Shown here: piece after piece, positions 34,103-42,870 of the stretch
Layout of the letters: every line of letters begins with the position of its first letter
Position numbering within the stretch: position 1 is the stretch's first letter
DNA from: Streptomyces sp. CB02414
GTDB taxonomy: Bacteria; Actinomycetota; Actinomycetes; Streptomycetales; Streptomycetaceae
NCBI RefSeq assembly: GCF_001905385.1
Contig: NZ_LIPF01000013.1
Location: forward strand, 1 to 64,000
Length of the DNA: 64,000 nucleotides
Reading direction: 5' to 3'
Made by a program: the position numbers and the translations under genes
The notes under the pieces: generated by a model
Told to the model about the DNA's origin: nothing
The model's input: only the letters and a program-made list of their open reading frames with translations
The model's database searches: none

Positions 34103-35260
34103 TTGATACGGATGGACTCAGTCACCAAGCGGTACCCGGACGGCACCGTGGCGGTCGACCGGTTGTCGCTGGAGATACCCGACCGCTCGATCACGGTCCT
34201 CGTCGGACCCTCGGGCTGCGGCAAGACGACGACCCTGCGGATGATCAACAGGATGGTCGAGCCCACCGAGGGCACCATCTCCCTCGACGGCGCCGACCTC
34301 CAGCGGCAGCCGGTCACCACACTGCGCCGGTCGATGGGGTACGTCATCCAGAACGCCGGTCTCTTCCAGCACCGGACGATCCTCGACAACATCGCCACCG
34401 TCCCCCGCATGACCGGCTGGGGCAGGCAGAAGTCCCGGGAGCGGGCGGCGGAACTGATGGAGCGGGTGGGGCTCGACGCCTCGCTCGCCAAGCGGTACCC
34501 GTACCAGCTCTCCGGCGGCCAGCAGCAGCGGGTCGGCGTGGCGCGGGCGCTCGCCGCCGACCCGCCCGTGCTCCTCATGGACGAGCCGTTCTCGGCCGTC
34601 GACCCCGTGGTCCGCAAGGGCCTCCAGGACGAACTCCTGCGCATCCAGGACGAGCTGGGCAAGACGATCGTCTTCGTCACCCACGACATCGACGAGGCCA
34701 TCAAGCTCGGCACCATGGTCGCGGTGATGCGCACCGGCGGCCGGCTCGCCCAGTTCGCGCCGCCAGCCGAGCTGCTGTCGAACCCCGCGGACGACTTCGT
34801 CGAGGACTTCCTCGGCGCCGACCGGGGCATCCGGCGGCTGTCCTTCTTCGCCTCCGAGGGCCTGGAACTGACGACGGGCCCGGTCGTGCGCGTCGACGCC
34901 ACGGCCGAACAACTGGCCGCGCCCGACGCCCCCTACCTGCTGGTGACCGACGCGGAGGGCCGTCCGCTGGGCTGGGCCGAGCCGACGGACCTGACCGCCG
35001 GCGACATCGCGGCCGAGGGGCTGCTGCCGTACGGGCGGCCCTTCGTGCCCGGCACCGACTCGCTGCGGGCCGCCCTGGACTGCGCGGTGCTCTCGCCCAC
35101 CGGCTGGGCGGTCGCCGTGGATTCCGACGGGCGGGTGACCGGCGTCGTCTCCCAGCAGACCATCGGCGAGGCGATCCGCACCGCCCACGGCGCGGCGGCC
35201 GACGGCGGCGCACCGGCCGCTGGTGCGGAGCCCGCCGACGTCGCGAAGGCCGCCCCGTGA
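34103..35260 (+). CDS. Glycine betaine/choline-type ABC transporter ATP-binding protein
   Basis: A 385-residue ATPase of the OpuCA/ProV class. Walker A GPSGCGKTT, signature LSGGQQQRVGVARAL, Walker B LLMDEPFSAVD and the switch His in VTHD are present. The C-terminal 120 residues form CBS-like repeats, which in OpuC/OpuA systems sense ionic strength. The TTG at 34103 behind GAAGGG gives the family N-terminus; ATG 34112 is the alternative. The first permease starts at its stop by a GTGA overlap. The operon probably imports a compatible solute. Confidence 0.9.
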   Translation: MIRMDSVTKRYPDGTVAVDRLSLEIPDRSITVLVGPSGCGKTTTLRMINRMVEPTEGTISLDGADLQRQPVTTLRRSMGYVIQNAGLFQHRTILDNIATVPRMTGWGRQKSRERAAELMERVGLDASLAKRYPYQLSGGQQQRVGVARALAADPPVLLMDEPFSAVDPVVRKGLQDELLRIQDELGKTIVFVTHDIDEAIKLGTMVAVMRTGGRLAQFAPPAELLSNPADDFVEDFLGADRGIRRLSFFASEGLELTTGPVVRVDATAEQLAAPDAPYLLVTDAEGRPLGWAEPTDLTAGDIAAEGLLPYGRPFVPGTDSLRAALDCAVLSPTGWAVAVDSDGRVTGVVSQQTIGEAIRTAHGAAADGGAPAAGAEPADVAKAAP

Positions 35261-35961
35261 ACGGCTTCTTCGACATCCCGAGCGACCTCGACAACACCTA
35301 CTTCGGCCTGATCGGGCTGCATCTGCGCGAGGCGCTGCTGCCGGTCCTCGCCGGGCTGCTGGCCGCGCTGCCCATCGCCCAGCTCTGCGTGCGGTTCCGC
35401 TGGCTGTACCCGCCCGTGCTCGGCGTGACCACCGTGTTCTACGCCATCCCCTCGCTGGCGGTCTTCGTCGTCCTCATCGACTACACCGGCCAGACCGAGC
35501 TGACGGTGATGATCCCGCTGGCCGTCTACAGCCTGGTGGTGCTCGTCCCGGCCATCGTCGACGGCGTGCGGTCGGTGCCCGAGGAGACGCTGGCCGCGTC
35601 CACCGCCATGGGCTTCGGGCCCGTACGGCGCTACCTCCAGGTGCAGTTGCCGATCGCCGTGCCCGCGATCCTCGCCGGGCTGCGGGTGGCCGTGTCCGCC
35701 AGCATCTCCCTGGTCAGCGTCGGCGCCCTCATCGGCAACCAGGGCGCCCTCGGCAACCTGCTCGCGGACGCGCAGAAGTACGGCCGGCCCGAACTGGCGG
35801 TCAACTCCGTCCTCACCACCGCCGTACTGGCGATCCTGTGCGACGCGGCCCTCGTCCTGGTCCGCAACCTGCTGACGCCGTGGATGCCGCGCGGCAAGGG
35901 CGGGCGCCGCCCGAAGAGGGCCGCCGCGCGGCCCGAGTCCCAGGAGGCGGCCGCCCGGTGA
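35257..35961 (+). CDS. Betaine/choline-type ABC transporter permease 1
   Basis: A 234-residue permease with about six membrane helices and the inner-membrane ABC loop near residues 115-145 (EETLAASTAMGFGPVRRYLQVQLP). It uses a GTG start inside the ATPase stop and overlaps the second permease gene by GTGA. The sequence VFYAIPSLAVF is typical of the OpuCB/OpuCD family. The two different permeases make a heterodimeric channel. Confidence 0.88.
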   Translation: MNGFFDIPSDLDNTYFGLIGLHLREALLPVLAGLLAALPIAQLCVRFRWLYPPVLGVTTVFYAIPSLAVFVVLIDYTGQTELTVMIPLAVYSLVVLVPAIVDGVRSVPEETLAASTAMGFGPVRRYLQVQLPIAVPAILAGLRVAVSASISLVSVGALIGNQGALGNLLADAQKYGRPELAVNSVLTTAVLAILCDAALVLVRNLLTPWMPRGKGGRRPKRAAARPESQEAAAR

Positions 35962-36623
35962 ACGTCCTCAACTTCGTCAACGCCTTCTTCAGCGACGGCG
36001 CCCACTGGCACGGGTACGACGGGATACCGCAACGCCTGCTGGAGCACGTCCAGTACACGCTGATGGCGCTCGGCATCGCCGCCGCGATCGGACTGCCCCT
36101 CGGCCTGCTGACCGGACACACCGGACGCGGCGGCAACGCCGTCGCCTTCGTCGCCACCGCCGCCCGCGCGCTGCCCAGCTTCGGCCTGCTGGTGCTGATC
36201 GCCGTCTCCGTGGGCATCGGCCTGCTGCCGGTGATGATCCCGCTGGTCGTGCTCGCGATCCCGCCGATCCTGGTGACCACCTACGAGGCGGTCCGCTCCG
36301 TCGACCCCGCCCCGGTGGACGCCGCGCGGGGCCTGGGCATGCACGAGTCGGGCATCCTCTTCCGGGTCGAACTGCCCGTCGCCCTGCCGCTGGTGCTCAG
36401 CGGCCTGCGCTCGGCCGCCATCCAGGTCGTGTCGACGGCCACCATCGCCGCGTACGTCAGTCTCGGCGGGATCGGCCGGTACATCATCGACGGCCTCTAC
36501 CAGCGGAACTACGAGAAGGTGGTCGGCGGCGCGACCCTGGTGGCCCTGCTGGCACTGGTCACGCTCGCGGTGTTCTGGGCGGTGGGGCGAGTGGCGGTGT
36601 CGCCGGGGGTGCGCAGGCGGTGA
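35958..36623 (+). CDS. Betaine/choline-type ABC transporter permease 2
   Basis: A 221-residue second permease, about five to six helices, with the ABC-contact loop VDAARGLGMHESGILFRVELP. GTG start in the GTGA overlap with permease 1. The ALPSFGLLVLIAV and STATIAAYVSLGGIG segments match OpuCD-like proteins. The substrate-binding protein follows 82 bp downstream, completing the transporter. Confidence 0.88.
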   Translation: MNVLNFVNAFFSDGAHWHGYDGIPQRLLEHVQYTLMALGIAAAIGLPLGLLTGHTGRGGNAVAFVATAARALPSFGLLVLIAVSVGIGLLPVMIPLVVLAIPPILVTTYEAVRSVDPAPVDAARGLGMHESGILFRVELPVALPLVLSGLRSAAIQVVSTATIAAYVSLGGIGRYIIDGLYQRNYEKVVGGATLVALLALVTLAVFWAVGRVAVSPGVRRR

Positions 36624-36669
36624 GAGCCCCTCGAACACCCATGTGAAACAAACCGTAACCAGGCCGTTC

Positions 36670-36699
36670 TTGACTGCCCTGTGAATGGCTCGTTTGGAT
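36670..36699 (+). promoter_or_regulatory. Possible internal promoter before the binding-protein gene
   Basis: TTGACT at 36670-36675 and TTGGAT at 36694-36699, spaced 18 bp, resemble a weak sigma-70 promoter ending 6 bp before the ATG at 36706. If real, the message would be almost leaderless, which would explain the missing ribosome-binding site. Confidence 0.3.
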
Positions 36700-36705
36700 C
36701 GACGG

Positions 36706-37665
36706 ATGACTTCTACCGCGAAGAGCAGCAGGTCCAGGACGAGGCACACCGGCGCGGCGGCCGTCGCGCTCACCGCCGCGGCGGCGCTGCTCGCGGGCTG
36801 TTCCTCCTCCGACGACACCTCCGACAACCCCCTGGCAGGGGAGAAGGCGGAGGCCGGCACCGTCGTCGTCGGCTCGAACAACTTCGCCGAGAGCACCCTG
36901 CTCGCCGACATCTACGGCGAGGCGCTCAAGGCCAAGGGCCTCAAGGTCACCTACAAGCACAACATCGGCAGCCGGGAGACGACGTACGGCCTGATGAAGA
37001 ACGGCTCGGTCACCGTCCTGCCCGAGTACAACGGCGCACTGCTCGCCTACCTCGACCCGGAGGCCGGGCAGCAGTCCACCGAGGCGGTCAACGAGGCGGT
37101 GAAGGCCAAGCTCGACAAGAAGCTGACGCTGCTGGAGTCCTCGCCGGCCGAGAACAAGGACTCGGTCAGCGTCAACGCCGAGACCGCGAAGAAGCACGGC
37201 CTCACCGCCGAGTCGACCCTCGCCGACCTCAAGGACATCGCGCCGGAGTTGGTCATCGGCGGCTCGCCCGAGTTCCAGACCCGGCAGCAGGGCCTCAAGG
37301 GCCTGGAGTCCGTGTACGGACTGAAGTTCAAGTCCTTCAAGGCGCTCGACGCCGGCGGCCCGCTGACCCAGTCGGCGCTGACCAAGAACACCGTGCAGGC
37401 GGCGGACATCTTCACCACCGACCCGACCATCATCAAGGAGAAGTTCGTCGTCCTGAAGGACCCGGAGAACCTTTTCGGCTACGCGAACGTCACCCCGCTC
37501 GTCCACAAGGAGGGCCTGTCCCAGGAGGGCGTCGACACGCTGAACGCGGTCTCCGCCAAGCTGGACACCGAAACCCTCCTCGACCTGGACGCCCAGGTGC
37601 AGCTGGACAAGAAGGACCCGCTGGACGTCGCCAAGGCGTGGCTGGAGACGGCCGGCCTGAGCTGA
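36706..37665 (+). CDS. Betaine/choline-type ABC transporter substrate-binding lipoprotein
   Basis: A 319-residue lipoprotein with an Arg-rich N-terminus, hydrophobic core and lipobox LLAGC (Cys near 32). The mature protein is an OpuAC/ProX-type periplasmic-binding fold: VVVGSNNFAESTLLADIYGEAL, NIGSRETTYGLMKNG and LPEYNGALLAYL are typical of OpuCC-like betaine/choline binders. It is the last gene of the transporter operon. The ATG at 36706 is preferred over 36685. It converges on the conservon GTPase gene with a 15-bp gap. Confidence 0.85.
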   Translation: MTSTAKSSRSRTRHTGAAAVALTAAAALLAGCSSSDDTSDNPLAGEKAEAGTVVVGSNNFAESTLLADIYGEALKAKGLKVTYKHNIGSRETTYGLMKNGSVTVLPEYNGALLAYLDPEAGQQSTEAVNEAVKAKLDKKLTLLESSPAENKDSVSVNAETAKKHGLTAESTLADLKDIAPELVIGGSPEFQTRQQGLKGLESVYGLKFKSFKALDAGGPLTQSALTKNTVQAADIFTTDPTIIKEKFVVLKDPENLFGYANVTPLVHKEGLSQEGVDTLNAVSAKLDTETLLDLDAQVQLDKKDPLDVAKAWLETAGLS

Positions 37666-37680
37666 CCGCCGTACGCCCCG

Positions 37681-38295
37681 TCACGACGCCGTGGCCCCGG
37701 CCGCGGCGTCGATCAGCTGGTCGACCAGGGCGATGAGGACGTCCCGGCTGGAGCCCCGCTCCCGCGCGTCGCACAGCAGCACCTTCACGTGCTCCGGCAG
37801 CGCCAGCGCCTCCCGGATCTCCTCGGCCGGATACGGATGCCGCCCGTGGAAGCCGTTCACGCCGACGACGAACGGAATGCCGCGCCGCTCGAAGAAGTCG
37901 ATCGCCGCGAAGCTCGACTCGGGCCTGCGGACGTCGACCAGCACCACCGCGCCCAGCGCCCCGATCGCCAGGTCGTTCCACATGAACCAGAACCGCTGCT
38001 GACCGGGCGTGCCGAACAGGTACAGCACCAGCTCCCGGCCGATCGTGATCCGCCCGAAGTCCAGGGCGACCGTCGTGGCCCGCTTCTCCTCGATCCCGGC
38101 GAGGTCGTCGACGTCCAGCCCCGCCGCCGTCAGCGGCTCCTCGGTGCGCAGCGGGGCGATCTCGCTCACCGAGCCGACCATGGTGGTCTTCCCGACGCCG
38201 AAGCCGCCGGCGATCAGGATCTTCACCGCCTCGGGCGCGGCCGGGGCGGAGGCGGGTGCCGTGGGCGCCTCGGTGGCGCCGTCAGAGCCGGCCAA
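37681..38295 (-). CDS. cvnD: Conservon GTP/ATP-binding protein (CvnD)
   Basis: A 204-residue P-loop protein. Walker A GGFGVGKTT is near residue 34, the switch-region FGTPGQQRFWFMW is near 95 and a VNGF nucleotide-specificity-like motif is near 148. Conservon D proteins resemble Ras/MglA GTPases and act with CvnA-C at the membrane. A TTG start (38295) behind GAGGGACGG overlaps the DUF742 gene by 14 bp. Fourth gene of the conservon. Which of the numbered conservons this is cannot be settled from the sequence alone. Confidence 0.88.
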   Translation of the reverse strand: MAGSDGATEAPTAPASAPAAPEAVKILIAGGFGVGKTTMVGSVSEIAPLRTEEPLTAAGLDVDDLAGIEEKRATTVALDFGRITIGRELVLYLFGTPGQQRFWFMWNDLAIGALGAVVLVDVRRPESSFAAIDFFERRGIPFVVGVNGFHGRHPYPAEEIREALALPEHVKVLLCDARERGSSRDVLIALVDQLIDAAAGATAS

Positions 38296-38641
38296 GGCCG
38301 TCCCTCACTTTCTGCAGCAGGTCCAGGTCCGGGGTGGCGCGGTCGACCGGGTGCGGCGGCCGGGCGGTGATCCGGCCGGCCTCCAGCAGGTCCGAGAGCA
38401 GGATGACGACCACGCTCACCGGCAGGTCGAGGTGGGCCGCGATCTCCGCCACGGCCAGCGGCTCGGCGCACAGCCTGAGGATCCGCCGGTGTTCGGGCTG
38501 CGGCCGTGCGGCACGGGCGGGCTGCGGGTCGGCGGCGGTCACCGTCGTGATGAGCGTGAAGTCGGCGCGGCTGGGCCGGGTCCGGCCACCGGTCAGCGTG
38601 AACGGCCGCACGAGCCGGCCCCCGGCGTCGCCTCCGGTCAC
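38282..38641 (-). CDS. cvnC: Conservon DUF742 protein (CvnC)
   Basis: A 119-residue DUF742 protein with a winged-helix-like core (EHRRILRLCAEPLAVAEIAAHLDLPVSVVVILLSDLLEAG). The N-terminus VRPFTLTGGRTRPS is the family signature. It has a GTG start one base after the CvnB stop. In studied conservons CvnC is a small scaffold or regulator in a membrane complex resembling eukaryotic GPCR systems; no DNA binding is established. Confidence 0.88.
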   Translation of the reverse strand: MTGGDAGGRLVRPFTLTGGRTRPSRADFTLITTVTAADPQPARAARPQPEHRRILRLCAEPLAVAEIAAHLDLPVSVVVILLSDLLEAGRITARPPHPVDRATPDLDLLQKVRDGLGRL

Positions 38642-38642
38642 G

Positions 38643-39062
38643 TCACTCGCCGGGGCCGGCGGTGGCCCGCGGTGCCGCGCTCAGGTGCTCGCCGATCTTC
38701 TTCACCAGCATGTTCATCTGATACGCCACCACGCCCACGTCGGCGCCCGGACCGGTCAGCACGACCAGGTGGGCGCCCGGCCCCGCCGAGGTGAGTATCA
38801 GGTAGCTGTTGGCCATCTCGATGAGCGCCTGCCGCACCGGGCCGCCGCGGAAGTCCATGCTGACGCCCTTGCTGAGGCTCATCAGACCCGACGCGGTCGC
38901 CGCCAGCCGCTCGGCGTCGTCGCGCAGGAAGCCGGTGGACTTGCTGACGACCAGTCCGTCCTCGGAGAGCACCACGGCCTGGTTCACGTCGGCGACCCGC
39001 TCCACGAGTCCGGTGAGCAGCTGGTCCAGCTCGGTGTGCGTGGCGGGGGAGGGTCGGGTCAT
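38643..39062 (-). CDS. cvnB: Conservon roadblock/LC7 protein (CvnB)
   Basis: A 139-residue roadblock/LC7 domain protein. It has the usual LLTGLVERVADVNQAVVLSEDGLVVSKS start and the GPGAHLVVLTGP strand. Roadblock proteins regulate Ras-like GTPases, consistent with the downstream CvnD. The ATG overlaps the CvnA stop (ATGA). Confidence 0.9.
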   Translation of the reverse strand: MTRPSPATHTELDQLLTGLVERVADVNQAVVLSEDGLVVSKSTGFLRDDAERLAATASGLMSLSKGVSMDFRGGPVRQALIEMANSYLILTSAGPGAHLVVLTGPGADVGVVAYQMNMLVKKIGEHLSAAPRATAGPGE

Positions 39063-41437
39063 TGCGTGTCCTTCGTCGGCGGTCGTCGGTCGGTGTTCGG
39101 CGTCGAGGTCGTGGGTGAGGAGGAGAGGACCCGCGCGTCGGGGTCGGGCTCGGCGTCCGCGTCCTCGGCCTGGGCCCGCAGTGTGCCCCGCTGGAAGCCG
39201 GCGAGGGACGAGGCGGCGCGCTCGGCCGTGAAGTCGGCGTACGCGTCGGGCTCGGCGTCTGGACCGTCCTGGCCGGGGTCGGGGGCCTCGTCGCGCAGCT
39301 CGGCGGCCAGGCTGGTCTGCGGCACCCGGCGGGGCAGCGGCGCCAGTCCGTTCCGATCGGCGGGGGCCGCTTGGGCCTGGGCCGGGGTGGGAGCGCCGGG
39401 ACGGCTCACGGGTGCGGTCCGGGCCGGCCGTACGGGCCGGCCGGGCCGTTTCGCCGGGGCGCCGGGAGCAGGGGCGGGTGCGGAGGCGTCTTCCCCGCCG
39501 GTTCCGTCGGCCGGCTCCCGCACCACGATGTCGTGCGGGATCAGCACGATCGCCGTGGTTCCGCCGTACGGCGAGGGGCGCAGCGTCACGGTGATGCCGT
39601 GCCGGTGCGCGAGCCGGGCGACGACGAACATGCCGAGCCGGAGGTCGTCGGCGAGCGCGACGACGTCGAACTGCGGGACCACCGCCAACTGGGCGTTGAA
39701 CGAGGCGTAGTCCTCCTCCGACAGCCCGAGACCGCGGTCCTCGATCTCGACGGCCAGCCCCTTGGCGACCAGCGTGGCCCGCACCCCGACCGGGTGGGGG
39801 GCCGGGGAGTACGCGGTCGCGTTGTCGATCAGCTCGGCGAGCAGGTGGATCACGTCGGCCACCGCGGGCGGCGCGAGCGCCACCTCCTCGTCGGTGTGCA
39901 GCTCCACCCGCTGGTACTGGGCGACCTCGCCGACGGCGCTGCGCATGATGTCGACCAGCGAGACGGGCTCGCGCCAGGTGCGCCGGGGCTGCTCACCGGC
40001 GATGATGACCAGGTTCTCCTCGTAGCGGCGCAACTGGCTCGCCGTGGAGTCCAGTTCGTACAGGCCCTTCAGGATCTCCGGGTCGGTGTGCTCGCGTTCC
40101 AGCGCGTCCAGTCTGCCGAGTTGCATGTTGACGAGGTTCTGGCTCTGCCGGGCGATGCCGAGGATCACCTTCTGGAAGCCGCGCCGGGTGTCGGCGAGTT
40201 CGACGGCCGTGTGCACGGCGGTGCGCTGCGCGGTGTTGAACGCCTGGGCCACCTGCCCGAGCTCGTCGCGGCCGTAGTCCAGGGGCGGGGTCGCCGACTC
40301 CACGTCGACCTTCTCGCCCCGCTCCAGCCGGGCCACCACGTCCGGCAGCCGCTCCTCGGCCAGGCTCAGGGTCGCCAGCCGCAGCCCGCGCAGCCGCCGG
40401 GACAGCGAGCGGGTGATGCGCCAGGACATGCCGACGCACAGCAGCAGGGCGACCAGACCGCCCGCGCTCAGGGCCGCCGCCTTGACCAGCAGCCCTTGCG
40501 CGTTCTCGGCACTGCGGTCGAGCAGTCCGCCCGTCTGCTGCCGGATCAGCTCCGCGTACTGGTCGGACACCTTCGCCAGTGCCCCGGTCCACCGGCGCTG
40601 CGCGTCCGGCAGGTCGATCCGGCCGCCCTCGCCCGCCGCGCGGGCCGCCAGCACCTCGTCCTCGACGGACTCCAGGGTCTGCCACTCGGGGCTCGTGAGG
40701 ATCCGCTCGGTCTGCGTCTTGGCGTCGCCGCTCAGGGAGGGGACGACCTGGTCCCGCACGAGCCAGCGCCGGGTGTGGACGAGCTGGGCGAACTGCGCCC
40801 ACTCCTCCTCGTCCATCCGGCCGGACGGCCAGGACAGGGTGAGCCGGGCGTCCTCCTGGGACATCAGCTCGGCCGCGTGCTCCAGGGCGACCAGCGGCCC
40901 GGCCTGCGAGGTGAGGTCGCCGTCGTCGACCTGGGACAGTTCCTGGAAGGCGTGGATCTGCTCGTCGATGATCGACGTGTACTGGCCGAGCACCTGCTCG
41001 GGGGTGATGTCGTCGGGGTTGTCCACCTGGCTGCGGTAGTACTCGAGGCTGCCCACCGAGCCGAGTACCGAGTACATCCGGTCCGAGACCCGGTCGGGCG
41101 CGCGCTCGATCGCGTCGGACTGGCCGACGAGCTGGGCGACCGCCGCGTCCGTCCGCTCGCGCTGGGCGTCCAGGGCGGCGCGGGAGCCGCCCGGGCCGGC
41201 CAGCCAGGCCGCCGACAGGCTGCGCTCCTGCTGCAGCGCGAGGGCCGCCTCGGTGCCCATGACGCCGGTGGAACGGCTCAGCTCCGTCTGCGCGCGCAGC
41301 CGCAGGCCCTCCGAGAACATCTGGATCGTGGTCACCCCCCACACGGCGGCGAGGGTGACGCCGGGGACCAGGGCGAGGAGGATCAGGGAGAGACGTATGG
41401 AGCCGAGGCGGCGCCGGGCACCTTTCCGTGCAGACAT
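39059..41437 (-). CDS. cvnA: Conservon sensor kinase-like protein (CvnA)
   Basis: A 792-residue membrane protein. Helix 1 (about 12-35) and helix 2 (about 322-345) enclose an extracellular nitrate/nitrite-sensing-like helical domain. HAMP follows, then a histidine-kinase-like ATPase (LLAELIDNATAYSP N-box, EIEDRGLGLSEED G1, LGMFVVARLAHRHG). The phosphoacceptor-helix region (GFQKVILGIARQSQNLVNMQL) lacks a normal H-box His-Glu/Asp pair, as in other CvnA proteins. A Pro/Ala tail forms the C-terminus. An orphan binding lipoprotein gene lies 65 bp upstream, same strand. Confidence 0.88.
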   Translation of the reverse strand: MSARKGARRRLGSIRLSLILLALVPGVTLAAVWGVTTIQMFSEGLRLRAQTELSRSTGVMGTEAALALQQERSLSAAWLAGPGGSRAALDAQRERTDAAVAQLVGQSDAIERAPDRVSDRMYSVLGSVGSLEYYRSQVDNPDDITPEQVLGQYTSIIDEQIHAFQELSQVDDGDLTSQAGPLVALEHAAELMSQEDARLTLSWPSGRMDEEEWAQFAQLVHTRRWLVRDQVVPSLSGDAKTQTERILTSPEWQTLESVEDEVLAARAAGEGGRIDLPDAQRRWTGALAKVSDQYAELIRQQTGGLLDRSAENAQGLLVKAAALSAGGLVALLLCVGMSWRITRSLSRRLRGLRLATLSLAEERLPDVVARLERGEKVDVESATPPLDYGRDELGQVAQAFNTAQRTAVHTAVELADTRRGFQKVILGIARQSQNLVNMQLGRLDALEREHTDPEILKGLYELDSTASQLRRYEENLVIIAGEQPRRTWREPVSLVDIMRSAVGEVAQYQRVELHTDEEVALAPPAVADVIHLLAELIDNATAYSPAPHPVGVRATLVAKGLAVEIEDRGLGLSEEDYASFNAQLAVVPQFDVVALADDLRLGMFVVARLAHRHGITVTLRPSPYGGTTAIVLIPHDIVVREPADGTGGEDASAPAPAPGAPAKRPGRPVRPARTAPVSRPGAPTPAQAQAAPADRNGLAPLPRRVPQTSLAAELRDEAPDPGQDGPDAEPDAYADFTAERAASSLAGFQRGTLRAQAEDADAEPDPDARVLSSSPTTSTPNTDRRPPTKDTQ

Positions 41438-41502
41438 CGTCGTCCTAGGCGATCAGTGGGGGAGGGTGGCGGGTGTACGGGGAGCGTGCCCGCGGGGTGC
41501 GG

Positions 41503-42516
41503 TCACCGGGTGCCGTCCGCGGCGAACCCGGCGACCGCGTCGGCGTTGCTCCGGGTCACGAACGCCGGGCCGGTCAGCACCGGTGCCACTGAGCCGCCGC
41601 TGACGTTGCCGTTGGTGCGGTACAGCCAGAGCGCGTCCACCGCGAGGTAGCCCTGGAGGTAGGGCTGCTGGTCCACGGCGAACCGCACGTCCCCGCGCTT
41701 GACCGCGGCGACCAGCTCCTCGTCGAGATCGAAGGTGGCGACGTGCGCGTCGCTGCCCGCCTCGTCGGCCGACTCGACCGCCTTCAGCGCGAACGCCGCG
41801 CCGTTCATGACGACTTCGTCGATGCTGGAGTCCTGCCGCAGCCGGGCGGTGACGGCGGCGCCCACCGCCTTCATGTCGGTGCCCTCGACGTAGAGCATCT
41901 CGGTCTCGCCCTCGAAGGTCTTCTTCACGCCGGCGCAGCGCGCCTCCAGGGCGACGTTGCCCCGCTCGTGGATGACGCAGAGGGCGTGCTTCGCCTCGAG
42001 GTCGTTCAGCTTGTCGCCGACGGCACGGCCCGCGACGCTCTCGTCCTGTCCGAAGTACCCGAGGAGCCCCGTGGAACGCCAGGCGTCCATGCCGGAGTTG
42101 AGGCCGACCACCGGGATGCCGGCCTTGCGGGCCTCGGCGACCGGCCCCTTCATCGCCTGCGGCTTGGCCAGGGTGACGGCGATGCCGTCCACCTTGTCGC
42201 GGACCGCGTCCCGCACCAGTTCGGCCTGGTCGGCGGCGTCGGCGTCCCCCGCGTACGTCAGGTCGATGCCGTCCTTGGCGGCCGCGGCCTCGGCGCCCTT
42301 GCGCACCCGGTCCCAGAAGGCGTCGCCCTCGCCGCCGTGGGTGACCATGACGACCTTCATGCGGTCGCCGCCGGGTCCGCCCGCCGCGTCCGGGGCCGAG
42401 CCGTCCCCGTCCCCGCCGGGCGCGGAGCAGCCGGCCGCGAGCAGGCAGGCGGCCGCGACGAGCGCCGCGGCGCGGGCACGTCCGGGGGAGGGGGCGGACG
42501 GAGGAGTTGTACTCAT
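41503..42516 (-). CDS. Sugar-type periplasmic binding lipoprotein (peripla_BP_4 fold), orphan
   Basis: A 337-residue lipoprotein with lipobox LLAAGC (Cys near 30), a Gly/Asp-rich linker and a type-I periplasmic binding domain: KVVMVTHGGEGDAFWDRVRKGAEAA, VDGIAVTLAKP, GIPVVGLNSGMD and VVMNGAAFALKAVESA. No ABC permease or ATPase gene is near. Instead it sits just upstream of cvnA. It probably presents a small ligand to the CvnA sensor domain rather than importing it; that is inference. The ATG at 42516 starts the lipoprotein signal. Confidence 0.8.
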   Translation of the reverse strand: MSTTPPSAPSPGRARAAALVAAACLLAAGCSAPGGDGDGSAPDAAGGPGGDRMKVVMVTHGGEGDAFWDRVRKGAEAAAAKDGIDLTYAGDADAADQAELVRDAVRDKVDGIAVTLAKPQAMKGPVAEARKAGIPVVGLNSGMDAWRSTGLLGYFGQDESVAGRAVGDKLNDLEAKHALCVIHERGNVALEARCAGVKKTFEGETEMLYVEGTDMKAVGAAVTARLRQDSSIDEVVMNGAAFALKAVESADEAGSDAHVATFDLDEELVAAVKRGDVRFAVDQQPYLQGYLAVDALWLYRTNGNVSGGSVAPVLTGPAFVTRSNADAVAGFAADGTR

Positions 42517-42870
42517 GGGGGGTGCGGCACCTCGCTGTACGGCCGAGCAGGAGGAACGGAGCGAGGACGGGACCGGAGCCGCGGGGTCAGTGCGCCAACC
42601 GGGTGAATCTCGCCTGGCCGGAGCAAACCGTGAGTGAGCGCCGGTAGTCAAGTGACCGGCGACCAGGTGTGAGTTGTCGGTGCCGCATCGTGATGAACGG
42701 GGCCGGTGGGGCCCGCGCGCAGGTGTCGCGGGCGGTCCGGGGCCGGTGGTCCCGGCGTCCGGCCCCGGGTGCGTGCCGGGGCCGGACGCCGGGTGGATCA
42801 GTGGGTGTACGTAAGTCAGTGGGTGCGTGCCGGCGGCATCCGGGGGCACGGATGCCGGACGGCCCCGGTG
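42517..42870. other. Gene-free region between DUF6114 and the binding-lipoprotein genes
   Basis: A 354-bp stretch, both flanking genes on the minus strand. It holds a very strong hairpin (separate entry), two TCAGTGGGTG direct repeats around 42799-42828, and an inverted repeat CGCCGGT/ACCGGCG at 42639-42645 and 42655-42661. The last is a plausible operator for the downstream lipoprotein/conservon genes. No small ORF looks real. Confidence 0.45.
42751..42793 (-). terminator. 18-bp GC stem-loop terminator of the DUF6230-DUF6114 unit
   Basis: Perfect 18-bp arms (42751-42768 and 42776-42793) with a 7-nt loop, about 80 bp downstream of the DUF6114 stop. Streptomyces terminators often lack a T tract, and none is seen here. 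Confidence 0.65.
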
